Assembly (NCBI GenBank): GCA_045837725.1
Contig: JBEWZL010000111.1
Location: 1 to 31,452 of the forward strand
From: Vermamoeba vermiformis
Taxonomy: Eukaryota; Tubulinea; Echinamoebida
Reading direction: 5' to 3'
Length of the DNA stretch: 31,452 nucleotides
Positions 9,701-18,383 of the stretch are shown piece by piece. The position numbers were made by a program, and so were the translations under genes. Within the stretch, counting starts at the first letter, position 1. Every line of letters starts with the position of its first letter. The notes below the pieces were generated by a model. It searched no databases. It saw only the letters and a list, made by a program, of their open reading frames with translations, and was not told the DNA's origin.

Positions 9701-11417
9701 ATGGCTTACAATTCAACGAAGCCACATCTGGGGGTTATCGTCCTTGGTCACGACGCCGCAGGAAAATCAACAATTGCTGGACGGTTACTAAGAGAGTGCG
9801 GAAGACTACATGAATCTGTGTTTCGTAAGTTAAATAAAGAAGCTGGTCTCGCGGGCCAATTTTATAAATTTTAAAAAAAAAGCAAAATAAATCAAATTCT
9901 TTAAAAATTCGTTAATATTCTAATATTGTAGGCCACGTAGTTTTATGTATAACTCGAAGCTAATAATAATCACCATTTTTCTTCCTTTTTTAACGTGTCA
10001 TTAAGGGCGAATTGAAGAGGACGCTCGTCGTGATAACAAACTCACTTCTTTATACGCGTACATCATGGAAAGGCTCAAATATGGAAGCGGAGATTACCTG
10101 ACAGCTGACATCCAGCCGTATAAATTTTATTCGACCAAGCACTCATTCAGCACTATTGACGCATCCGAGAACCACAACTTAATCAAAAATATGATCACTG
10201 GCACTTCACACGCCGACGTCGCAATGATGGTAGTGTCTGCTGCAAAGGGCGAGCCTGGGATCCGCGAGCCAGGCCAGACACTTGAACACGCGTTCTTGGC
10301 GTACACTTTGGGCATCAGACAAGTGCTCGTATTGGTCAATAAAATGGACTCTGATACGGCCAATTACAGCCAAGAGCGCTATGAAGAGGTTAGACAAGAG
10401 ATCTCTGCTTACTTGAGCATCGTAGGGTAAGTGTTGAGTCACCTCAGATCCGTTACACAAGTTTGTTTTGACACGTGTCAAATATACATTTGGTTCGCAG
10501 TATGACATTTGTTAGTATTAATAGTAACATCGATTTTTACTACTAATGCTTGTCATCGATGTTCAGTTTGACACGTCATACTCATGAATTATTTTTAGGT
10601 ACGCTCCTGAGATGATTACGTTCATGCCAGTCAGTGGCTGGACAGGCGAAAATGTCACAACAAAGTCAGACAAGTTGTCGTGGTACAACGGGCCTACGTT
10701 GTTAGAAGCCCTTGATACGCTTGAAAAGACCGATCTCAAAGACCTTCCGTTGCGTGTGTCCGTGCAAGACGTGTACCGAATTGGTGGAATTGGCACTGTA
10801 GTCGTTGGCCGAGTCGAGACAGGTGTGCTCACGGTAAAGGACCAAATCACAGTGGCTCCTGGAAATTTGAACAGTTACGTCAAATCTATCGAAAAGTGCT
10901 ATGAAACTGTTGACGAGGCTATACCTGGTGACGTCATCAGCTTTAGTATTCGCGGTCTTTCAAGAAAAGATGTGCGTCGTGGATCCGTTATCGGACACAC
11001 CTACAACGAGCCTCCGTATGAAGCCATTGACTTTGTCGCTCAAATTCGTAAGTTTCATTATATAATACCTTATTATATGAAGCTATTGTAATACTTGGTT
11101 TAGTTATTCTGAACGACCCTGGTGAGATGCGTGAAGGTTACACGCCATTGGTTGAATGTCACGCAAGTCACGTGCAATGCAAATTCACTGAATTATTGGC
11201 TAAGTACGATAAGCGCTCTGGAGAAGTAGTAGAGGCTGCGCCGAATATCAAAATGTTGCAAAAAGGTGATTGGGCATTGGTCCGTTTAGAGCCAATCAGA
11301 GCTATGATCGTCGAGCCGTTCACTGAATTTGCTCCGTTGGGTCGAGTCGTTGTGCGTGCCGGGCAACAGACAATCGCTATCGGTGTGATCAAATCTGTCA
11401 ACAAGAAGAGTAACTAG
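9701..11417 (+). CDS. Divergent eEF1A-like GTPase-fold protein with degenerate G3 motif (435 aa)
   Basis: Four exons: 9701-9824, 10006-10426, 10599-11047, 11104-11417. The whole length follows eEF1A: G domain, beta-barrel domain 2 (QDVYRIGGIGTVVVGRVETG) and domain 3 (AGQQTIAIGVIKSVNKK). G1 is GHDAAGKST (16-24), G4 is NKMD (153-156) and G5 is SGW (194-196). The switch I segment, normally ERERGITID, reads KYGSGDYLTAD (66-76). The G3 motif DAPGH is replaced by D93-A-S-E-N97, so the conserved Gly and the catalytic His are both missing. It is therefore not the main elongation factor; it may bind nucleotide without hydrolysing it well, or have a new role. HBS1 and eRF3 differ in having N-terminal extensions, which are absent here. 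Introns 1 and 2 carry CACGTG-type motifs. Confidence 0.9.
10467..10482. promoter_or_regulatory. 16-base palindrome with GACACGTGTC core in an intron
   Basis: TTTGACACGTGTCAAA in intron 2 of the eEF1A-like gene, about 40 bases after the donor. The CACGTG core is the E-box/G-box type bound by bHLH and bZIP factors in other eukaryotes. A half site, TTTGACACGTCAT, follows in the same intron at 10567-10579. That it is regulatory is inference. Confidence 0.45.
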
Positions 11418-11459
11418 TATCAAGAAGCATCTTAAAGTGTTGATTTTAAGTTACTTGTA

Positions 11460-11465
11460 AATAAA
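11460..11465 (+). terminator. Polyadenylation signal AATAAA (eEF1A-like gene)
   Basis: AATAAA 42 bases after the stop codon, inside the 134-base gap to the convergent paraoxonase-like gene. Confidence 0.6.
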
Positions 11466-11551
11466 GTCTGTAAATAGAACTGACTCAGTCAGATCCGACA
11501 TTTCATGAAAACTTAAAGCATACTCCAGAGTAAGCAAGGAAATATGAAATT

Positions 11552-13125
11552 TCATTTCTTCACTTTACAATGCATAGCGTGTGATGCTACAGATCCAATC
11601 AGCACGTGATCTTTATATTGCGCTGCAGTACTGCCACCAGAGAGTTGTTCACCGGTATTTGAGTAAACAATCGTAAAGTTCAATTTGCCGACCTAATTCA
11701 AAGTATTATAATTAATTCGCTACATATAGTGAAGATTGATTTACCTCATTTTGTTTCCACACTCTAAACGGAGATTGTTCCGTCTTTCCAAACATGTACA
11801 TGAACACATCCACAATTTTCGGATGCGCACTCACCCAAAGCAATCCGTTCTCGTCGATATCGATATTATCCAATCCTAATAATTATTTTTAGCACAATAT
11901 TTGAACACAGTAATCTATCTGTCAGTACCTCGATCGATGAAAGCAGATTCGACAAAAGTGAGATTGCGCGAGACCGGATCCATTTTGTAAGCCAGCATGT
12001 GGCCGCTAAGAGTTAACGCAACATACACCATATTGGTATCGGGAATATAATTAATACCTACAGAAAAAAAAGAGCTTAGTTTAGTTGTCAGATCCAAAGT
12101 TAACGACACGTGTCAAGGTGTCACTTTGTGCCACTGAGTTACCGTTAGGAGATGCAATATTCTCGATTGCTTTTCTGCATTGCTTTGTCTCGACATTGCA
12201 ATAAGATACGTATGCGATACTAAGTCCAAATACATCTTCTAACATGGCAAATGTCCCGTGATCTCGACGACTTATACCGTGGTCAGATGTCACCAAGAAC
12301 TCGTGATCACTAATGGCTTTGACGTCGTTGATATTAATTAATAACTCGTGTGACACAGCAGTAACATAATGCCTAATAATATTGGTTATTAATACTTTGG
12401 CTGGTACGGATTCAAAAACAGATCTTGAGACGGATTTCTGTTGGATATATTCCTTTCGAATACTTACAATTCATCGTTCTTGACTTTAAATATCTCAACG
12501 CTATCTCGGGCATGAGATTTGTTCATGCTGTGATTAATCACAAAGAGTAATAATTCGTCACCTACAAAAAATCTTTTAGTAAATCTAATAGAGTATTATA
12601 AATATGATCAGAATAATACCTGCGTGATGTAAACTAAGTCCATGAGGCAGTTCTTGTAATTCGTAGGGGTAATTTTTGAGTGTCATCTTTGTTAATTTTT
12701 CGCTCGCAAGATCTAACTTGTAAATGCCTGCTTTTGATTTAGCGCTTCTCGGCTTGATATGTTGATACATTAATTAATGTATTATAGTATGTACAGCGTA
12801 CCACTAGGGGAGCAGAGGAAATGTAGGCGATCCCAGTTTTGTGGTCGATTTCCAGGTCTTCAGAGCCAATTAATTCTATTTTAAAGATTAATATCGCATT
12901 TTAACCTTCGGTTTGCTAATTTTTTTGGCTTAATTAGCATTTGTTGCGAATTTTTAAAATTAATTTGTCGCAATCTTTTACGGATCCTCTTAGCTTACCT
13001 TCTATTATATTGCAATCTGTAAATTGAGAATAATTTTCAATTTTTAAGCCGACATTGAATCGATAAATAGCTTGCTGAGCAATAAACGCAACTAACAGCG
13101 GCACAAAAATCAATAGTCCACGCAT
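11552..13125 (-). CDS. Paraoxonase/arylesterase-like protein with a 2-base frameshift
   Basis: Eight exons: 12999-13125, 12802-12875, 12620-12752, 12468-12563, 12143-12372, 11929-12057, 11745-11875, 11552-11692. Without two extra bases they would encode 352 residues, the usual PON length (about 355). Family features along the length are an uncleaved N-terminal hydrophobic anchor (residues 1-20), DCNIIEG then GSEDLEI, LPHGLSL, VINH, LININDVKAI, GINYIP, LDNIDID and a final IGSVASHAMHCKV. PONs are six-bladed beta-propeller, calcium-dependent lactonases/arylesterases; the Asn/Asp calcium-ligand segments (SEDLEI, NDVKAI, LDNIDID) are kept. In exon 4 a CACACA run at 12539-12544 has one dinucleotide too many: the frame before it (DELLLFV) and after it (INHSMNKS) differ by two bases. 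The gene may be freshly broken, or this may be a sequence error. The start at 13125 gives the family-like anchor. Confidence 0.85.
12105..12114. promoter_or_regulatory. GACACGTGTC palindrome in an intron
   Basis: The same 10-base palindrome as in the eEF1A-like intron, here in intron 5 of the paraoxonase-like gene (12058-12142), about 28 bases from the donor. Confidence 0.4.
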
Positions 13126-13275
13126 GCTATTAAATAGAACACCAACAATTAGGTTGTATTGTGCTATGTAACATATGAAAGTCAAAAATCAAAAGAACTG
13201 CATCAAGTTGTTCATTTTACGACTTTAATCACGTGTCGGGGATTTTGGGATCTCGAAATGAAAATTAGTGTTTAT

Positions 13276-15109
13276 TTACCACTTAGTCAAAGTCAATTTG
13301 AGATCTCCGACTCTATTAATAGCAGAGACTGATGGTGGGGGCGTGTGTGAACTGACACTGACTTTGAAATGTTGCATCAGCGTGGCAAGAAACACTGTCT
13401 GTTCCACAAGTGAAAACTGGTTACCAAGACTATCGCATCGCATGTTAGTACTAAAGTTATATTATAGGTGCCGAGTACTCACCATGCACGTGATTTCAAT
13501 GAGAATGGAAGAAAACTGAATGGAACTGTTGGTTTTGTAAAACGTTCTGGATCGAACTCCTGCGGTTCAGGCCAGAACTCGGGGTTATGATGGATAGCAT
13601 AAATATTCAATCCAATACGTGCCTATAATATCAAATTTCAAAAAATTATTCATAGATGGCTGCTTCTGTCACTTACGCCTTGCGGAATGACCATTCGTCC
13701 TTCAAACTCAGTATCGACTTTCATTTCACGACTAGGAATCCAAGCGACTGGTGGTTGAATGCGAAGATTTTCCTTAATAACGTTGCTCATGTATTTTAAC
13801 TGAAAAAAAAGTTAGCTTAAGATCCGATCCAATCAGATCTAGCGATCTGAAACGTACCTCGCTAATATTGTCTTGAGAGATAGGCTGTCCTTTAAGCACG
13901 CGATCAACTTCTTCTTTGAGTTTCTGTTGAATGTCAGGCAAAGTGGCTAAATGGTAGACCATCCAACCCAACGCGGTCGACGTAGTTTCGTGGCCAGCCA
14001 AGAACATGATAAATGCATTTGAGACGAGCTATTGTTACAAAAGTGTTATAGGTGGGACCTAGAATAACTATGCAAATTGATACGGACCTCTTTCTCTTTC
14101 CAAGTCGGATCATGAGCGTTCAACATGACGTCAATCAAGTCAAAATGCTCGCTGTCATTTTTCTTGACTTTGCGAGCCTAAGACAACATTATGAATATAG
14201 CGCATGTATAATAAGGTACACCTACATTAATAATATCAAGCATTGAGTTGTAGATGTAGTCGATAGAGTCATTAATTTTTTTGTTCAAGTTCAGGAACGG
14301 AAATTTTCGCTCGATCTGACGAAATAGTTAGTGACACGAGCATCGAGGTAAACACTTGCATTGACTTACGGCGCCCTTAATTAACATTTTAGGAGAAGCA
14401 GGCTTTCCAATAATATTATTCACGGCTTCCAAGTCCTCGCTTTCTTCACCTTTCATCGCATTGAAATTTCGACTCAGAACCGTCACGCCAAGCACGTCTA
14501 GTGTGAATAGAGGCAGCCAATGAATGGCATCTACGGGCTTATCGTAGATTTTATCCCACTGTTGCATAAGTTCAAGCGACAATTTGTAAAAGTCCGGGAT
14601 CCATTTCTTGACAGCGTCAAAATGGAATGGAGGCGACAAAACGTTTCGATATTGTCTTAAATAGTGGAAAAATTAGATAAATACGATAAATATGCTTATT
14701 AAAACTTGCCTCCATTGCTCTCCGTTCGCGAACACGATGTTGTCGCTGAAGATCTTTTCTGAATTTTTGTATGTAGTCAAAGTGGTCTTAGGAAAGTTTT
14801 CTGGATCATTTAATACGAACTAAAAGTGAGAAAATCAATAATTTGGTTAAAATTGAATCGAGTATTGAATTTTACCTTTGCGCTGTCGGGATGCGTAGCA
14901 AGAACAAAAGTAACCACGGGTGTGATAATTTTAGCAAATTTTTCTTTAGAATATTTACCAGTTTTAATAGGAATATCCTTCGCATCCGTAAAGAACTCCC
15001 GAAGCGAGATGCCGGGAATGGACGCGTATTTCTCAGCTACCTTCTGGAATTTAATATAGAAATATACAACTATTCCAGCGATAGAAGCTATTATAATATA
15101 TACAATCAT
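13276..15109 (-). CDS. Cytochrome P450 no. 2 (465 aa)
   Basis: Nine exons: 14876-15109, 14710-14819, 14370-14655, 14226-14315, 14088-14177, 13858-14028, 13677-13799, 13483-13622, 13276-13429. Exon structure and phases equal those of P450 no. 1, of which it is an inverted paralogue. It has an N-terminal membrane anchor (MIVYIIIASIAG), AGHETT (281-286), E337-x-x-R340, DPERF and haem-ligand Cys415 in PFSLKSRACLG, with Lys411 where most P450s have Gly. Intron 2 uses a GC donor (GCAAGT). AATAAA overlaps the stop codon (13271-13276). The longer open frame upstream of the ATG at 15109 is not used here because paralogue similarity starts at that ATG. It lies 150 bases upstream of the paraoxonase-like gene on the same strand. 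The substrate is unknown. Confidence 0.93.
14656..14709 (-). other. GC-AG intron in P450 no. 2
   Basis: The donor reads AG|GCAAGT where the paralogue has AG|GTGAGT at the same codon; the acceptor is TTTAAG. No GT nearby keeps the frame. Confidence 0.8.
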
Positions 15110-15220
15110 CTTGATCACTAATTGCGAATTAATGAAAAAACCAAAAAAAATTAATTTATTGTTTTTCCGTCGTAATAAATTTACTTCCGCCTCATACAAA
15201 CGGAGCGAAAACTGGTCTAT

Positions 15221-15226
15221 TTTATT
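15221..15226 (-). terminator. Polyadenylation signal AATAAA of P450 no. 3
   Basis: Minus-strand AATAAA 13 bases after the stop codon at 15239-15241. Confidence 0.5.
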
Positions 15227-15238
15227 AATTTGGATAAC

Positions 15239-17238
15239 TTATACGGTATTAAGCTCAACATATACTTCAGCAAAGTAACGCACGCTGACGCCGGAAAAGT
15301 CAGCCCTGACGCAATCAAGTGTCACCCATTTGAAGCGTTGTAATAATGCGCTGATGAATACGGTCTGTTCCACCAATGAGAATTGATTTCCGATGCTAAA
15401 AATATAAATGGGGTTAGTTTAGTGTATCAAACGGCAAATGTGTCATAAGATTTGATCGGGCTATTATTATACGATCTTCTCATTGCAGTATTGTAAGCGA
15501 TAGGTATATCGGTATATATAATAAGGAAATGAAATTGTTAGGTAAAATTCCGTAGATCCGGAGATAGAACTGAAAAAATTTCGTTGAACGTACCAGGCAC
15601 GAGATTTCATTCCAAAAGGCAAGTACGCAAATGGATGTCTCTTTGTAGCGTTTTCAGACTTTAAGAACCGTTCTGGATCGAATTTCTCCGGTTCTGGCCA
15701 ATATTTTGGGTTCATGTGGACACCGTACGGACTGAGCCAAATCATGGTCTAAAATAGACATTAGTAAGCATATGACTATGACAACTATGCCTATATTTAG
15801 TCACATACGCCTTTCTTAACCGTCAGGCCGTTGATTTCCGTGTCTTCATTCGCTATTCTCGTCGGAATAATGCCCACAACAGTGTCGTATCGCATGGATT
15901 CTTTGAGTGTTGCAGTAACATACGGCAACTTTGAAACGCATCGTTAATGACTCTAAAGGTATTACTATATATGGTAGTGCTTACCAATCGCAAATCTTCG
16001 GCTGTCATTGTTCGGCCTTGCAAGACTGTTTTGACTTCGTCACGGCACTTTTGTTGGATTTCAGTGAACTGTCCCAAGTGTTTCATGAAAAAGGTCAGTG
16101 ACGTAGCTGTTGTCTCGAACCCCGCCAAGAATATGCTGACTATATTAGCGATGAGCTATAAATAGAAACGTCAGTTCGGATCCGAAAAGTGGTTGGTGGA
16201 CAACAGATCCGTACCTCATCTTCGGTGAAGTTTGAAGGACTTGTTAACATGACATCGATGACACTTTGAGTAGGTTCGCTGTTTTGCAATTCTTTTCTGC
16301 GGTTATCGATCATCGCGGTAAAATATTGCAACAATTCTTCGCACTTTCTTTTCGTAGCAAACGCTAAGTTGTAACCGGTCAAATTTTCAATCTAAGCATT
16401 TTAAATTAATAAAAATGTTATATGAATATATAATCGTGCTTTTCCAGCGATAAATTGCCCAGGGCTCGTAAGACCAGCGATTAATTCGGTAACCATATCA
16501 GCAGTTTTATCTTCTTTGCCTTTTAACGCATCAAAATTCGTATGAAATACAGTATGACCTATAATATTAACTATTAGTATTAATTCATGGAAATATTGAA
16601 TTTTAACCTAGCGCATCTATTGTCAGTCTCGTTAATAAAGGAACAATATCAAATCGTTGGCCTAGATGTTTGCTCATTTCCGTTAAAAATATGTCGTCTA
16701 GCTCGTTGAAGAAAGGAATCCATTTCTTAATGACGTCGAAGTGGAAGTGATGGCTCAGTGATTCGCGGTAACGGCTGTGGATCCGACGCGAAATTTCAGA
16801 ATTTGAAAATTAAAATAATTAGAGCAATACGTACCGCCATGGCGTTCCATTCTCACTGACTATCGATGGAATAAATACCTTCTTAAGAATTTTTGTTGCC
16901 GGAAGTGGAGCTTTGATAAAAAGCTCGGGATCCGATAAAATGATCTAAAATTCAGCGCTTAGTATCCGTTTATAAAGCTTTAATGGCTTAAATCTTACCT
17001 TGACGTCATCAGGTTCTTTGAGGATAATAGCGGTTTGTCCAGGAAGGCCGAGTTGAATGAATCTGGATTTGCTGCTCTTGATCCTCGCGTAAAGCCAATG
17101 CAACTTGCCTTTGTTTAAGAGGAATTCGAACAAAGAGATATTTTCTAAGAAATCAGAGGCATACTTATGAGATTTAGCTCGTATAACAAGCAATCCCAAG
17201 ACCGCTATAAGAACAAATATAACTATTAGCAGATTCAT
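15239..17238 (-). CDS. Cytochrome P450 no. 3 (471 aa)
   Basis: Nine exons: 16999-17238, 16835-16944, 16608-16774, 16440-16558, 16215-16391, 15985-16155, 15809-15928, 15594-15748, 15239-15395. It has an N-terminal anchor (residues 1-19), AGFETT (282-287), E338-S-M-R341, PEKFDPERF, and haem-ligand Cys420 in PFGMKSRACIG, again with Lys (416) at the usual Gly. It is more distant from no. 1 and no. 2: it has an intron inside the region of their exon 3 and lacks the one between their exons 4 and 5. Intron 4 appears to start with GC. The C-terminal 40 residues are unlike those of the other two. It lies 130 bases upstream of P450 no. 2 and is divergent from the CCCH genes. The substrate is unknown. 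Confidence 0.91.
16392..16439 (-). other. Probable GC-AG intron in P450 no. 3
   Basis: Splicing AAA|GCACGA to CTTAG|ATTGAA joins SPGQFIAGK to IENLTGYN, which matches the exon junction of the paralogues. No GT donor in the stretch keeps the frame. GCACG resembles the GTACG donors common in this window. Confidence 0.65.
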
Positions 17239-17554
17239 TCTCAGAAGGAGTGGATCTGACGTTGGATTGTGCTATTATGCTTATATAAAGCATGCAAAAT
17301 GAGAGAATAAGATATTAAGTTCGGTTAATTGGTCGCATAATTTTTGTAACAGCCTATAATTAGCTCAGCTCGATAAATTCGGCTTGCTAACTGTTCAAAA
17401 ACAAACTTTAGCACAAAAAATCATTAAGTACCTAAACAGCGCATAGAAATATCGATGTTTCTTTTTGGATCCTTCTTTGCTTTCGCAACGAAAAAGTTTG
17501 GATTTGAACTAAAGCGAAATTTTGGATTTTAAATGGCGTAAGGAGCGATTAATA
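17239..17554. other. Divergent promoter region, P450 no. 3 / CCCH genes
   Basis: A 316-base gap between divergent start codons. A TATATAA box lies near the P450 side. The CCCH side is AT-rich and T-runs precede it; no other element is seen. Confidence 0.6.
17280..17287 (-). promoter_or_regulatory. TATA box of P450 no. 3
   Basis: TATATAAG on the minus strand about 42-49 bases upstream of the ATG at 17238, implying a very short 5' UTR. Confidence 0.5.
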
Positions 17555-17830
17555 ATGCAACCAGAAAGAATTTTGTTTAATAAGAAATTCAGTACTTACA
17601 AGCCGAAGAAAGAAGAAGACCCGCTGAAGGAATTAGTTTTAGAATGCGAATTCCCGCCGCCAAATCCAGTCAAGTACTGGGACCTGTCTAATTGTAATCG
17701 ATTAATTACATATGGATATTGCGGATACGGAGATAATTGTAGATGGCGACACCCACCCATGGAAGAATTGATCGAGATTTGGAAAGCGAAAGATGCACAG
17801 CAGAAGCCAAACATCGTGGAAAATAGCTGA
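17555..17830 (+). CDS. Single CCCH zinc-finger microprotein, copy 1 (91 aa)
   Basis: A single-exon small protein with one C-x8-C-x5-C-x3-H zinc finger (Cys47, Cys56, Cys62, His66; core YGYCGYGDNCRWRH). This spacing is that of TTP/ZFP36-type RNA-binding fingers. The finger is flanked by an acidic stretch (KELVLECEFPPPNPVK) and a C-terminal helix-like part (PPMEELIEIWKAKD). The ATG at 17555 is chosen: it puts the finger at the same residue numbers as in copy 2; a longer frame upstream begins only at a TTG. RNA binding is inferred from the finger class. One finger with so little else is unusual, so it may act by pairing with a partner. Confidence 0.78.
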   Translation: MQPERILFNKKFSTYKPKKEEDPLKELVLECEFPPPNPVKYWDLSNCNRLITYGYCGYGDNCRWRHPPMEELIEIWKAKDAQQKPNIVENS

Positions 17831-17836
17831 TTAAGC

Positions 17837-17842
17837 AATAAA
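17837..17842 (+). terminator. Polyadenylation signal AATAAA (CCCH copy 1)
   Basis: AATAAA 7 bases after the stop codon. Confidence 0.5.
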
Positions 17843-17971
17843 TAATATACAACACTTTAAAACAACAAAGATGTAAAATCCGCATAAATTTTGTACAAAA
17901 TCGAAAATTTGTAAATGATGGCACTTGCCTGTCATAAAGTTCAGAATTCTAAATCTTCAAACCAAATCGCG

Positions 17972-18235
17972 ATGAACTCACTCACCCCTCAACGCACCCA
18001 ATTTACTAACACCCTAATTAAAGAAGAAGAACCGCTGAAGGAATTAGTTTTAGAATGCGAATTCCCACCGTCACCGCCAAATCCAGTCAAGGTTATTATC
18101 CCATCTAATTGCAATCCATTAGTTACATATGGATATTGTCGATTCGGAGATAAATGTAGATGGCGACACCCGCCCATGGAAGAATTGATCGAGATTTGGA
18201 AAGTGAGAGATAAACAGCAGAAGCCAAACAAATAG
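17972..18235 (+). CDS. Single CCCH zinc-finger microprotein, copy 2 (87 aa)
   Basis: Tandem paralogue of the gene at 17555-17830. The finger is again at Cys47, Cys56, Cys62 and His66 (core YGYCRFGDKCRWRH), closer to the TTP consensus than copy 1. The shared blocks are EPLKELVLECEFPP, PNPVK and HPPMEELIEIWK; the first 17 residues have diverged. Two in-frame ATGs upstream (17915 and 17918) would add 18-19 residues, but 17972 keeps the copies in register and is preferred. The 3' flanks of both copies are also alike (GATTAAGC, then ATAATATACAA), so the duplication included the 3' UTR. Confidence 0.76.
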   Translation: MNSLTPQRTQFTNTLIKEEEPLKELVLECEFPPSPPNPVKVIIPSNCNPLVTYGYCRFGDKCRWRHPPMEELIEIWKVRDKQQKPNK

Positions 18236-18311
18236 CTGATTAAGCCAAAAATAATATACAATAATTAAAAACAAGAATGATGTAAAAATATCTGCCCACA
18301 TAAATTTGTAA

Positions 18312-18317
18312 AATAAA
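18312..18317 (+). terminator. Polyadenylation signal AATAAA (CCCH copy 2)
   Basis: AATAAA 77 bases after the stop codon. Confidence 0.5.
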
Positions 18318-18383
18318 AAAATCTATTTTGTTTGTGTTTGTTGGATTTGACCATAAGTCGCTAATTATATTACATACCTTACA

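Larger units (their letters stand above)
17555..18320 (+). repeat. Tandem duplication of the CCCH gene with its 3' flank
   Basis: Two direct copies about 417 bases apart. Similarity begins near the KEE block of the coding region and continues past the stop codons into the 3' flank. Confidence 0.8.

Noticed and set aside
12081-12143. Continuation of the paraoxonase-like exon through DTLTRVV
   Set aside because: A donor at 12142 and an acceptor at 12058 restore the family sequence (ASPNG then INYIP); the extra frame is intron.
16440-16490. A frameshift in P450 no. 3 after SPGQFIAG
   Set aside because: A GC donor explains the join at the position expected from the paralogues, so no break is needed.
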